NCBI GenBank assembly: GCA_015056585.1
Contig: SVFZ01000079.1
Location: 1-57,920 of the forward strand
DNA length: 57,920 nucleotides
Source: Butyrivibrio sp.
GTDB lineage: Bacteria > Bacillota > Clostridia > Lachnospirales > Lachnospiraceae
Reading direction: 5' to 3'
The position numbers and the translations under genes are program-made. The number at the start of each line of letters is the position of its first letter. The stretch's first letter is position 1. The notes beneath the pieces are model-generated. The model searched no databases and was not told the DNA's origin. It worked only from the letters and a program-made list of their open reading frames with translations. This document shows positions 20,680-29,791 of the stretch, in pieces.

Positions 20680-20799
20680 ATCTCACAAGTCACATAATAA
20701 TAATTATTTTCATATAAATATCTTATTCTTTTCCTGCAGCAAACGCAATACAAAAAAAGAAGAAAGATCAATTTCTTTTACAACATTCTTTTTGCAAAC

Positions 20800-20829
20800 T
20801 AAAAGGCGTAGCCAAAGCTGCGCCTTTTA
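20800..20829 (-). terminator. Terminator downstream of the CAP lipoprotein gene
   Basis: AAAAGGCGTAGC pairs with GCTGCGCCTTTT around CAAA. It lies about 45 bases past the CAP gene stop, in its reading direction, and should also insulate the glp operon promoter. The T-run is short. Confidence 0.7.
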
Positions 20830-20870
20830 ATGAAATTTCTATGATAAAGTATGAAATATTCTCGATATTA

Positions 20871-21431
20871 TCAATATCCGAATTCCTGTGCCCAATACCA
20901 GCTTCCGTCTGCTGTCTGTGCGATTGCGATACCTACTGTCTTGTAACCGCCATCCATGATGTTAGCTGCGTGTGTGGGAGAATTCATCCAAGCTGTATAA
21001 ACGCTGTCAGCTGACTGATAAAGCTTTGCAAGATTCTCGCCGTACTGAACATTGGAATCAACTGTCCAGAAAGCTGTGCCATTTGGTCTTGTGTGAGAAA
21101 ACGCATCTGTAATCTCTATAGCACGTACCTGAGCTGCATTCTTAAGTGCTTCGCTCCAGACAAGTGCTGAAAGACCATTTGCAACCCTGTTCTGATTTAT
21201 AAGGTTAAATACTGCTGTGCACGCATCCAAAGCAGCCTGGCTTGATGCAGCTGAACCTGCAAGAGCAATTGCTTCGTCATCGATCCAATACTCTCCTGCT
21301 CCTTCATCCAAACCTCTGATAGCAGCCTGATCGTCAATAACCGGTGCAGTCTTTGTTGATCCACATGCTATGAATGTAAATGTAAGGCAAGCTACAAACG
21401 CAATAGCAAAGACCTTTTTAAACTTCTTCAT
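20871..21431 (-). CDS. CAP/SCP-domain lipoprotein
   Basis: A lipoprotein signal with lipobox FIAC (Cys 23) is followed by a linker of about 45 residues and then a CAP domain. That domain has LINQNRVANGLSAL, an AFSHTRPNG motif carrying the cavity histidine, YGENLA, and HAANIMDGGYKTVGIA. CAP proteins of bacteria are extracellular; their activity is mostly unknown. It is a single gene with AGGAGAG before the ATG, a plausible promoter upstream and a terminator after it. Sortase B follows the same direction upstream but is 250 bases away. Confidence 0.9.
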   Translation of the reverse strand: MKKFKKVFAIAFVACLTFTFIACGSTKTAPVIDDQAAIRGLDEGAGEYWIDDEAIALAGSAASSQAALDACTAVFNLINQNRVANGLSALVWSEALKNAAQVRAIEITDAFSHTRPNGTAFWTVDSNVQYGENLAKLYQSADSVYTAWMNSPTHAANIMDGGYKTVGIAIAQTADGSWYWAQEFGY

Positions 21432-21505
21432 ATTTTTTCTCTCCTATAACATTAAAGACTGATAATCATATATATATTCAGCCATTTATCCTTTTACCTA
21501 ATTCA

Positions 21506-21534
21506 ATGTTACAGTAGATAATTCGCATGTTCAA
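21506..21534 (-). promoter_or_regulatory. Candidate sigma-A promoter for the CAP lipoprotein gene
   Basis: On the minus strand TTGAAC (21534-21529) and TAACAT (21511-21506) are separated by 17 bases. They lie about 75 bases before the start codon, in an AT-rich 250-bp gap with no other recognisable feature. Confidence 0.45.
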
Positions 21535-21683
21535 TATGAAGGATATTATATTTTTATTAAATCTAATACATTATTTCAGTTGTCAAAAGGCAATATTGAA
21601 ATTAAATTATCAATATGATTGAATATATGATTTATTGTCGCTATTTTGTATACTTTGAATCGAAATTATCTGACATTTTATTT

Positions 21684-22472
21684 TTAAGATTCCTGCCTGT
21701 TCCATACACGGGTTTTATAGGTATGGACTACAAATCTCTTTCCGCTTCCTGAAGCTCCCGAACAGGTTGAAAGTGTCAAAAGTCCGGGCCTTACAGAAAA
21801 ATCAGCCTCTTCCGGCATCTGATAGGCTGAATGTAACCTGATGTATTCAAGAAATTCATCATAGGTTTCATCGGTGTTGACCACCTTGTAGGCTTCACTT
21901 CCAACTTTGGTTATGTAATACGCAAAAACTCTGTACTCATATATGTATTCATCGGTGTAAACATACACATAAGGATTTGATGCAAGAAGGTCCTCATCCT
22001 TTTTCTGGTAAAGATACTTAAGCTTTCCAAACATAGAAGTGTCACGCATGTTGTGTCCAAAAACTATATCATGCATTCCCCTGAACTTAGGGTCACTTAA
22101 AATATCTTCAAATATACTTCCGGATTTATTCTCGGTTCTGTCAAAAGTCAGATGAAGATATTCATCCACCTCATTTTCCTGCACTACAGGATAACTGATG
22201 TCCAGACAGGGAAAATAGAGCCATGCCACAAAATCCGGGTTAACCTCTTTTAAACCCTCAAAATCAATCTGTAAAAGAGGATAATCCACCACCAAAGCCT
22301 CATCCTCTGCTTCCGGCCATTTTACCATCTCCTGCCTGATCTCTTCATATTCATCATCTGCTATGTCATATTCCTTCTGGTCAAGATACAGATGAACAGC
22401 TTCGTAAATTATCACTCCGATACATACCAAAATGGCAAGAATTCTGATTACACCAAGTATTTTTCTATTCAT
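21684..22472 (-). CDS. srtB: Class B sortase
   Basis: A 262-residue protein with an N-terminal membrane anchor (about residues 8-28) and an extracellular sortase fold. The catalytic histidine is in IVFGHNMRD, the cysteine in LLTLSTCSG, and the arginine in GKRFVVHTY. The large insert before the cysteine is typical of class B. It would attach proteins with an NPxTG-like signal to the cell wall or join pilin-like subunits; no substrate is next to it. The ATG ending at 22472 has GGGAG upstream and is preferred over one 14 codons earlier. Confidence 0.9.
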   Translation of the reverse strand: MNRKILGVIRILAILVCIGVIIYEAVHLYLDQKEYDIADDEYEEIRQEMVKWPEAEDEALVVDYPLLQIDFEGLKEVNPDFVAWLYFPCLDISYPVVQENEVDEYLHLTFDRTENKSGSIFEDILSDPKFRGMHDIVFGHNMRDTSMFGKLKYLYQKKDEDLLASNPYVYVYTDEYIYEYRVFAYYITKVGSEAYKVVNTDETYDEFLEYIRLHSAYQMPEEADFSVRPGLLTLSTCSGASGSGKRFVVHTYKTRVWNRQES

Positions 22473-22620
22473 AGCAAGCTCCCAAAAGTCGTAATAATGT
22501 AAATCATAAAACAATTACCCTTAAGCAAATGAACTATATAGAAAGCACGAAATTCAGTTCATTTCTAAGATAATTTTACCACTAAACATCATTTTTTTAC
22601 TATACCCGGCAAATCTGTCA

Positions 22621-22626
22621 TATAAT
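22621..22626 (+). promoter_or_regulatory. Candidate -10 box for the CPBP protease-dinB operon
   Basis: A perfect TATAAT sits 59 bases before the protease start codon. The matching -35 region is weak. It lies in the 212-bp gap shared with the divergent sortase gene. Confidence 0.45.
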
Positions 22627-22684
22627 GTACTAAAGGCTCTTTAAACCGTCACAGTAAATTACAAAAGTTCATGAGGAGAAGAAA

Positions 22685-23644
22685 ATGGACACACTTAAAA
22701 GTATCTTGGGCAAAATCTACCACAAAAATGTTAAGTTCTTTGATCTGGGAATCATATCTGTTCTTTTATCACTATTTTTGCTGTTACTGGGGCAGATTGT
22801 CGGAGAATTATCCATCGGCTTATTATTGAGAAAAACCATAGCAAATGATGAAACGGGCTTCTGGTCTATAACCTATATGTACGCTTCTTTCATCGGCATT
22901 TGGCTGGTTTTCATTTTGTACATTCTTGCCACAAAGAAAAACAGACCGATTCTAAAAGCTTTATGGACAGCTCCAAGAGGAAATAATGTAAAGATGCTTC
23001 TTATAGGTCTTTTGATCGGCTTTGGAACCAACATGCTTTGCGCTGTAGCAGCTATGCTCCACAATGATATCCATATATATTACGACAGTTTTCATCCGAT
23101 AAAGCTCCTTGTGGTTTTTATCGCGGTATTTGTCCAGTCATCAGCTGAAGAGCTTACCTGCAGAGGCTTTCTCTATCAGAGACTTCGCAAGACTTTCAGA
23201 CATCCGGCAGTTGCGATTATAGTAAACTCAGCACTGTTTGGGGTATTGCACCTTGGCAATAACGGAGTAACAGCCCTTGCTATCATCGACATCATAGCAA
23301 CCGGTATATTCTTCTCATTTATGGTTTATTATATGGACAGCATCTGGTGCGCATTTGGTGTTCATACCGCCTGGAACTTCACACAAAACTTGCTGCTGGG
23401 ATTGCCAAACAGCGGACACGTATCTCCTTTTTCAGTCTTTAAACTTGACGCAGCATCCGCGACAAACAGCTTTGCCTATGATGTCGGCTTTGGTGTCGAG
23501 GGAACATATTTTGCCATTGCTGTTCAGCTGATCGGTGCACTTGTTATTTTCCTTTTATTCAGGAACAAAAAAGAGAGAGACTACGACATCTGGAATCTTG
23601 CGCAGCAGGACAATGATTCAATTACAGAAAAAACAGATCTATGA
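22685..23644 (+). CDS. CPBP-family intramembrane metalloprotease
   Basis: 319 residues with about eight hydrophobic segments. The three conserved CPBP motifs are present: EELTCRGFLY (EExxxR), FGVLHLGN (His) and FGVHTAWNF (His/Asn). These form the metal-dependent active site inside the membrane. Bacterial members process or protect small peptides such as bacteriocins, or act as housekeeping proteases; the substrate here is unknown. The RBS GAGGAG is strong. The stop overlaps the dinB start by 4 bp (ATGA), so the two are translationally coupled. Confidence 0.9.
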   Translation: MDTLKSILGKIYHKNVKFFDLGIISVLLSLFLLLLGQIVGELSIGLLLRKTIANDETGFWSITYMYASFIGIWLVFILYILATKKNRPILKALWTAPRGNNVKMLLIGLLIGFGTNMLCAVAAMLHNDIHIYYDSFHPIKLLVVFIAVFVQSSAEELTCRGFLYQRLRKTFRHPAVAIIVNSALFGVLHLGNNGVTALAIIDIIATGIFFSFMVYYMDSIWCAFGVHTAWNFTQNLLLGLPNSGHVSPFSVFKLDAASATNSFAYDVGFGVEGTYFAIAVQLIGALVIFLLFRNKKERDYDIWNLAQQDNDSITEKTDL

Positions 23645-24933
23645 TTTTGGGAAATTATATAGAACAAAAATATAAAAATATCATATTCCACATCGACGTC
23701 AATTCTGCATTTCTTTCATGGTCGGCAGTCAAAAAGCTCAAAGAAGAGCCCGGGTCGGTTGATCTTAGGACCATCCCCTCCGCTGTAGGAGGCGATGTAA
23801 AGAGTCGTCACGGGATAATCACTGCCAAGTCCATTCCTGCAAAAAAGTATGGGATTGTAACCGGAGAGCCTGTTGTTAAGGCTCTCCAGAAATGTCCCAA
23901 GCTAGTTCTTGTCAAAAGTGATTTCAAGACTTATAGGGAGTATTCCCATGCTTTCATCAGCATTATAAGTAAATACTCTCCCATAGTTGAACAGGTCTCA
24001 ATCGACGAAGCTTATCTTGATCTGTCAGGTATGAGAAACCTGTTTTCGGAAAGTGAATCATCTGATTTTCCATTTCCGACCAATATTGCAAATCTTATAA
24101 AAAATGAAGTCAGAGACACCCTTGGGTTTACCGTAAATGTAGGAATTTCCTGCAACAAACTCCTTGCTAAGATGGCCAGTGATTTTACAAAACCCGATAA
24201 GGTCCATACTCTTTTCCCTGAAGAGATAAAAGAAAAAATGTGGCCTCTTCCAATCGGGGATTTATACGGCTGTGGCAAGCAGACAGCGCAACGACTCATT
24301 TCCATGGGTATAAGGACTATTGGAGATGCTGCAAATACCGATCCTTTAGTGCTTGTCTCTATACTTGGCGACAATGCCGGTTCATACATTTATTCAAGTG
24401 CAAACGGCCATGGCAGCGCAAATGTAAGCGGCCACTACGAAGATGCCAAGAGCTATTCCAACGAGACCACTCTCTCATCAGATCTCACAGCGGATTCCTA
24501 TGATAAAGAGATGCTTCCCGTCCTAAAGGCTCTGTCCTTAAGCGTATCGAAGAGATTAAAGAAAGATCGCGTTTTCGGGCGCACAGTAACTGTATCTGTA
24601 AAAACAGGATCTTTTAAACGCCACTCAGCCCAAATGCAGCTTGATAATTCCACAGATGATGAAAAAAAGATCTGCCTAAGCGCCAAAGCTTTGGCTGACA
24701 AGCTTCTCCTTGGAGACGATGGCCTCTTTATAAAGGGCGAAGTAGTAAGACTTGTAGGTGTTGGCGTATCAAAGCTCGATGACGGCTCCTATCGGCAGCT
24801 TAATCTGTTTGATGACATGATAAATCCGGCTTTCTCTGTCAAAAGTGAAAGACAGAAAAAGCTGGATAAAATGACCGAAGATTTGGATAACAGATTCGGA
24901 AAAAATACGATAATCAAGGGAAGCTCACTGTAG
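23641..24933 (+). CDS. dinB: Y-family DNA polymerase IV
   Basis: 430 residues. The catalytic acidic residues are in FHIDVNSAFLSW and VSIDEAYLDLSG. A helix-hairpin-helix region follows (GDLYGCGKQTAQRL), and the little-finger domain ends with QLNLFDD. It carries out error-prone bypass of damaged DNA. It is coupled to the CPBP protease upstream. Its 3' end overlaps the convergent deaminase-like gene by 9 bp, so the two mRNAs are antisense at their tails. No LexA-type box was identified upstream. Confidence 0.93.
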   Translation: MILGNYIEQKYKNIIFHIDVNSAFLSWSAVKKLKEEPGSVDLRTIPSAVGGDVKSRHGIITAKSIPAKKYGIVTGEPVVKALQKCPKLVLVKSDFKTYREYSHAFISIISKYSPIVEQVSIDEAYLDLSGMRNLFSESESSDFPFPTNIANLIKNEVRDTLGFTVNVGISCNKLLAKMASDFTKPDKVHTLFPEEIKEKMWPLPIGDLYGCGKQTAQRLISMGIRTIGDAANTDPLVLVSILGDNAGSYIYSSANGHGSANVSGHYEDAKSYSNETTLSSDLTADSYDKEMLPVLKALSLSVSKRLKKDRVFGRTVTVSVKTGSFKRHSAQMQLDNSTDDEKKICLSAKALADKLLLGDDGLFIKGEVVRLVGVGVSKLDDGSYRQLNLFDDMINPAFSVKSERQKKLDKMTEDLDNRFGKNTIIKGSSL

Positions 24934-27414
24934 GTTCGTTGCATTTATTGCATTGATCCTTTCAGGAAGCTCTTTTTGATACTCCTTAAAAGCCTCGGTA
25001 AGATCGTTGTCTTTGTCGAAGAAATGTACGTATCCCTGGAGCGATGCAGCCTTTTGTTTTAACGTCTTGGAGTGGCTCCATATGCAGATAGCAGCATTTC
25101 CCTTACCGTTTCTGGCTTCCTGAATCAAATTGGCTGCTGCGCTGTTTCCATCAAAAGCCACTACCAGGGATGGCCTTCTTTCAAAAATCTCATAGTTAAA
25201 GCTCTTATATATTCCCATTCCTTCCGACTCGGTGGAAACACGTATATATACATCGTATTTTTTTAGTTTATCAATTTCTTTTTGCGAGACAAGCGCAGGA
25301 ACAACACTGTATATTCTGAATTTCTTTTCGTTGTGATCCAGAAGATATTTCTCATATCCCGCTATTTTGTGCCCGATGACAAAGCATACTTCCTCAGGAT
25401 CCAGATATTTAATAAGCTTATCAAGGTGACATGCTCCCTCGGGAGTAACCCTTGTTGCTCTGTTTTCCGTGTTAAAGCTTCCTCCCAGTAAAACAACCGG
25501 GAATCTGTCCCAAGCAATTTCTTCTATCTTGTCTTTAAGCTCGGTATTTGCATCGTATTTCTTGACACTGCCCGAGATCTTTCTTGAAATCTTCACGGTC
25601 TTCATCTTCTCAAGAAGAACCTCTTCCATGTCTCTTTTCCCCAAGAGCTTTGCAAAGGCTATTTTCTTCTCGGAGTAGGCAATCTTACTCTCGTTTATGA
25701 TTGAAGTTTCCGTATCCTTCATAAGCTTTAAATCCTGATCGGAAAGTTCAAGAAGACTCGCCAGTGAAAGCTGCTCGTCTATGGAGTTCGTGCCGTACAG
25801 CGCCGCTCCGTCTGTTCCCTGAACGCATTTTATCCCGTGCTTTAAATATTGTTTTATGGGATGTTTTTCCAGTGAGTTCAGGTTATTGAGCCTTACGTTA
25901 CTGGTCAGCTGAAACTCCAGCACCACATTATTTTCCTTAAGGGACTTAAGCACTTCTTTTCCCTTTCTGGAATTTAATGAATAGGTATATAGTCCGTGTC
26001 CCAGTCGGATTCTCGGCATTGGCTGCCCCGGAAGAAGGTTGTTTTTTACGCACTGAATACTATGGGCGATATTTTCTTTCTGACTGTCATTTTCTCCGGC
26101 ATGAACACGGATCACAAAGCTTGGATCTATGGCTGCAAACTTTACAAGCTCTTTAAAGACAGGCTCTAAAACCTTAATATCATTTATCTCTTCACCTACA
26201 AAGTCAACACCCGCAACATATGGGTCAAAAGCAGTGGCTCTTAAGACTTCAAGGTTCTGTTCAAGATAGTTTTCAGGAGTTACGGCATCTTTGATGATGG
26301 TAAGCGGAATCCTTCTGATTGCAGCCAGAAACCTTATCATTACCCCTGTATCGCGATATATTTTGGGCATGATATCATGGACCTGCCTGAGCATTTCGAT
26401 GGACTCATATTTTTTTACCAAAGTAGTGTCACTTATCTCGGCGTATTCTATGCCCTGATCCTTGTAGCATCTTCCAATCCACAAAAGTTTATCCTGAAAG
26501 ACAGTATTGTTATGGTAGTCCGGATTTTCCCGGTCTTTAAGCATCTGCAGAAGTGTCGCTCTAACATCTCTGTCAGGTATCTGCATCACATTGGAAAGAG
26601 GAATCTTTTCCCCGGATTCTTTTCCCTTAGTAAAAACATAGCGATAGAGATAGACTTTCTCAAGGTTTGTGAACACCGCCTGTCCATCCTTGATAATACC
26701 GAGGGACCCTCTTATCTTAACGATGTTAAGCTCGGCATTGTCCAGGTTATTAAGGATCAGATCCGCAAAGTTAATGAATGTATTGTCGTTGATCTTCCTG
26801 TCGAGATATTTGCCTGTTAGCCCTGATGAAACAAACTGCCTTGCTACCTTCTCCCTCTGGGCATATATTTTAATCCATTGCTTTTCAGTAAGCTGAAGAT
26901 CGAGTTTTTTTACATAATAAAGAGGATATCTTATTTGATGGCAAATTCCCATTGCGATCAGTACATCTGCAGGAAGATTGCCGTTCATATGGGTGTGAAG
27001 ATCGGATCTGAATTTCAGATTCTTGGGAATATATGTCTTAAAAATAGTTTTCCCGATATCAAGCTTATAGTCTTTGGTCTGACTCATCAAAGTCTTTGAA
27101 ATAGCGGGAATAGCAGCTTTTCTCTCCACCCTTCCGTCAGGGTAGATATCCGCCACTTTTCTTTTTCCAAGGTAAAAGAGATAAATCTCCTCGTTATTTG
27201 AACCTATATAGCAGGGAACTTCCCCCTTTATGACAAGGTTTCCGTTATCGGCCTCTGAAAGTGGCAGATCACAAGTTTTTGCCAGGTTCCTTATAAGGTT
27301 TCCCGTGTGATGATTGGGAGTTGAAAGCACATAAAAGAGCTTATCCAGATCCTTATAAAGGTCAACAATTATATCCTTCTCATTGTCCAGAAAAAAACAG
27401 GTAAAGTATGTCAT
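24925..27414 (-). CDS. Adenosine deaminase-like protein fused to a Rossmann/SLOG-like C-terminal domain
   Basis: An 829-residue protein. Residues 1-130 are an N-terminal domain I do not recognise. Residues 135-590 form a deaminase-type amidohydrolase barrel: HxH at 140/142, HAGE at 438-441 (metal histidine and catalytic glutamate), GHG at 472-474, and TDG at 534-536. The family normally has TDD, so the second, adenine-contacting aspartate is glycine. Residues 638-829 look like a Rossmann-type nucleotide-binding domain (VVLLGGSF, CFVIGHKIAG, VSTESEGMGI), possibly SLOG-like. Classical adenosine deaminases are about 340 residues. It follows the RluA gene by two bases. A role in nucleotide signalling or defence is possible; plain purine salvage is the alternative. 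Confidence 0.75.
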   Translation of the reverse strand: MTYFTCFFLDNEKDIIVDLYKDLDKLFYVLSTPNHHTGNLIRNLAKTCDLPLSEADNGNLVIKGEVPCYIGSNNEEIYLFYLGKRKVADIYPDGRVERKAAIPAISKTLMSQTKDYKLDIGKTIFKTYIPKNLKFRSDLHTHMNGNLPADVLIAMGICHQIRYPLYYVKKLDLQLTEKQWIKIYAQREKVARQFVSSGLTGKYLDRKINDNTFINFADLILNNLDNAELNIVKIRGSLGIIKDGQAVFTNLEKVYLYRYVFTKGKESGEKIPLSNVMQIPDRDVRATLLQMLKDRENPDYHNNTVFQDKLLWIGRCYKDQGIEYAEISDTTLVKKYESIEMLRQVHDIMPKIYRDTGVMIRFLAAIRRIPLTIIKDAVTPENYLEQNLEVLRATAFDPYVAGVDFVGEEINDIKVLEPVFKELVKFAAIDPSFVIRVHAGENDSQKENIAHSIQCVKNNLLPGQPMPRIRLGHGLYTYSLNSRKGKEVLKSLKENNVVLEFQLTSNVRLNNLNSLEKHPIKQYLKHGIKCVQGTDGAALYGTNSIDEQLSLASLLELSDQDLKLMKDTETSIINESKIAYSEKKIAFAKLLGKRDMEEVLLEKMKTVKISRKISGSVKKYDANTELKDKIEEIAWDRFPVVLLGGSFNTENRATRVTPEGACHLDKLIKYLDPEEVCFVIGHKIAGYEKYLLDHNEKKFRIYSVVPALVSQKEIDKLKKYDVYIRVSTESEGMGIYKSFNYEIFERRPSLVVAFDGNSAAANLIQEARNGKGNAAICIWSHSKTLKQKAASLQGYVHFFDKDNDLTEAFKEYQKELPERINAINATNLQ

Positions 27415-27416
27415 GT

Positions 27417-28349
27417 TTAGTCCTCGTTGCTTATAAGTTTTTGCATATCCTCAGGAAGTGCGGCGGTCAGCATGATCTTTTCATTTGTGATGGGTTGTAT
27501 AAATTCAAGGGATTTTGCATGAAGGGCAGCCCTTGTAAGTCCGTGGTTATCCGGAATATCTTTTCCGTAAAAGTTGTCTCCAAGGAGCGGATGACCTATA
27601 TAGCACATATGAACCCGTATCTGATGGGTTCTTCCGGTGTCAAGCCTTAGTCTCACCAAAGCATAGTCCCTGAACTGTCTCTCAACAAAATAGTGCGTTA
27701 CTGCACTTTTCCCCTCCGGATGAACTTCTCTTATCATGCGCTCATCCGGTCTCCTTCTTATAGGCGCATCCACGGTTCCTTCTGTCTTTTCAAACACTCC
27801 GTGGCATATGGCCAGGTATTCTTTGCGCCTTGACATCGTGCTGGTTTGTTTTGACAAAAGAGCTGCACTGTGCCTGTTTTTGGCAAATATCACAAGTCCT
27901 GATGTCTCTCTGTCAAGACGGCCCACTGTGCGTATGACGTGACTTTGCATAGTCTCTTCATAATATCCGGCAAGGAGGTTACTAAGTGAATCAGTGTAGT
28001 GTGCATAGGAAGGGTGAATAACTCTGTCCCCTTCCTTATTGAGAACGATCAAATCTTCATCTTCGTATACGATATCCAAATGTCCATGAGTCGGAACGAT
28101 ATCACCGGCGTTATCCGTATCCTCATATATCCTTACTATAAGCGAATCGCCCTTTGAAAGCTTATCTATAAGCCTAATTGGATGCACATGATCATCGCCA
28201 CGGGCTTTTACCATAACTCCATCATCAAACTGCTTGCACCTGCTGACTTCCCGACTTGAGAGCTTAAGTACATCCCTCATGATATCTCCGGCAGTTAAAA
28301 AGCCACACTCATCTTTTACCAAATATCTAAGTTCTCTGTATTTAGTCAT
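27417..28349 (-). CDS. RluA-family pseudouridine synthase
   Basis: 310 residues. The catalytic aspartate lies in the family signature VGRLDRETSGLVIFAK (near residue 145), followed by the RTHQIRVHMCYIGHPLLGD motif. The N-terminal region resembles an S4-like RNA-binding part but is weak. Such enzymes isomerise uridine in rRNA or tRNA; the exact target cannot be told. It is the middle gene of a three-gene operon: 8 bases after the Wzy-like gene and two bases before the deaminase-like gene. Confidence 0.92.
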   Translation of the reverse strand: MTKYRELRYLVKDECGFLTAGDIMRDVLKLSSREVSRCKQFDDGVMVKARGDDHVHPIRLIDKLSKGDSLIVRIYEDTDNAGDIVPTHGHLDIVYEDEDLIVLNKEGDRVIHPSYAHYTDSLSNLLAGYYEETMQSHVIRTVGRLDRETSGLVIFAKNRHSAALLSKQTSTMSRRKEYLAICHGVFEKTEGTVDAPIRRRPDERMIREVHPEGKSAVTHYFVERQFRDYALVRLRLDTGRTHQIRVHMCYIGHPLLGDNFYGKDIPDNHGLTRAALHAKSLEFIQPITNEKIMLTAALPEDMQKLISNED

Positions 28350-28357
28350 GAAAAATG

Positions 28358-29662
28358 CTACCTGTCTAAAGCTCTTTTCCCATAGCCAAGTGTTCCCAAA
28401 AAAATGAAAAAGAAAGGCGTTGAAAGCACATTCGAAAAATTAACTGTAACAATCAATAAGTAACAGATAATACACAAAAATGACAGTCTGAAGAACTTAT
28501 TTGCATTTTCCATTTCCGAATATGTTTTTAGCGCGGCATATATCACATAGCCATAGGAGAAAAGCCCTATTATTCCTGAATTGATTAAATAGTCCAAATA
28601 TTCACTGTGCGAAGATGTCAGAGCAAGATTTCCAAATCGCTCATTGCAGGCCTCAAGATACTTGGGGCTTTTCATCAAAAAATCAGACAGAGAATACATA
28701 TAACAGTTTGTTCCAACACCGATCATCTTTTGCTTTATTGAAAAAGATCTGAACATCTCTCTTGTGAGTTCCCATATAAAGCCTCTTCCGTTTGCAAAAT
28801 CAGGATTTGAAATTCCAATGCTCACAAACAAAGCATAACAGAGAAAAAAAAGCACGCATACAGCTATAATCGCTCCTTGATAAATATGTAACTGCGGCGC
28901 GATTTTCCAAAACAAAACCAAAAGAAATGCAAACACTGTCACGATCCTTATCGCAGAAGTTCCGGCCATTATGATGGAAATAATATCCAGTGCCAGGAAA
29001 GCGCCATAGATACAGCGTACTGTTTTTTTCTCTGCAAAGAAGGTCATAAAACAAACTATGGGAATTATTATACCCATATATGCGCAAAAAGCGCTATAGT
29101 TTCCTATGGTCGATACATATAAATGTGTCCTTATATATTCCCCTTCATTGAACATTTTAAAAGGATCATAGCCCAGACGGTTTATAATTGTAAGAAGTAT
29201 TGGCAGAAGCGAAGATAATGCAATAATATGGATCACAGGTTCAGTCAGATTTACGTTTCGAGAAATATAAAAGTAAGAAATCCCCATCAAGAGAATAGAT
29301 AAAAAGCCCATTCCAAAGCCGGGAACTCCGTAAAAAGCATTTTCAATATTTTTTGAAAAAAGAAGTGAGAGAAAATTTGCAAAAATGTAAATTCCCATTG
29401 CGATATCAAGAGTTTTTTGAGCATCCTTTGAAGCACCGTCTTTTGAGGGAGTGCTGTTTTTTAATTTATCCTCATTCTTTTTTCTTATATCACTGATTAT
29501 GCCCAGTACAAAATAAGCTATAAAAAACAAGATATTTACAAGATAAAATGCCTCTACCTTATGCTGGCTTAAGTTATCAAATGTCCCTTTATTATATATG
29601 GGAATTATGATAAAAGCTGCCAATATATAGAAAATGCCCAAATATTTACGATAGTTTTTCAT
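28358..29662 (-). CDS. O-antigen ligase/Wzy-like polytopic membrane protein
   Basis: 434 residues with about eleven or twelve hydrophobic segments. One large external loop ends in SSHSEYLDYLINSGIIGL, the pattern seen in the Wzy_C/O-antigen ligase superfamily. These proteins polymerise or transfer lipid-linked glycans at the outer face of the membrane. There is no LPS in this lineage, so it may act on a capsule or teichoic-type glycan. The RBS AGGAAG precedes the ATG. It is the first gene of the operon with rluA-like and the deaminase-like gene. Confidence 0.75.
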   Translation of the reverse strand: MKNYRKYLGIFYILAAFIIIPIYNKGTFDNLSQHKVEAFYLVNILFFIAYFVLGIISDIRKKNEDKLKNSTPSKDGASKDAQKTLDIAMGIYIFANFLSLLFSKNIENAFYGVPGFGMGFLSILLMGISYFYISRNVNLTEPVIHIIALSSLLPILLTIINRLGYDPFKMFNEGEYIRTHLYVSTIGNYSAFCAYMGIIIPIVCFMTFFAEKKTVRCIYGAFLALDIISIIMAGTSAIRIVTVFAFLLVLFWKIAPQLHIYQGAIIAVCVLFFLCYALFVSIGISNPDFANGRGFIWELTREMFRSFSIKQKMIGVGTNCYMYSLSDFLMKSPKYLEACNERFGNLALTSSHSEYLDYLINSGIIGLFSYGYVIYAALKTYSEMENANKFFRLSFLCIICYLLIVTVNFSNVLSTPFFFIFLGTLGYGKRALDR

Positions 29663-29703
29663 ATACGCTTCCTGCTATATGCATAAGAAATTATCTTAAT
29701 TTA

Positions 29704-29750
29704 CAAAAAAAGAGTCTTACTTAATTATACATCAAAGTAAGACCCTTTTA
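29704..29750 (-). terminator. Strong terminator of the secreted-protein gene
   Basis: AAGGGTCTTACTT pairs with AAGTAAGACTCTT on the minus strand around a 12-base loop, followed by TTTTTTT. It lies 42 bases past the stop codon at 29792 and isolates the Wzy-like operon. Confidence 0.85.
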
Positions 29751-29791
29751 TCGTTTTATCGGCAATATATATATTACTCTTTTAGCTAAGA

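Noticed and set aside
24925-29662. RADAR defence system
   Set aside because: The large deaminase-like protein recalls RdrB, but no RdrA-type ATPase is next to it. The neighbours are an RluA synthase and a Wzy-like protein.
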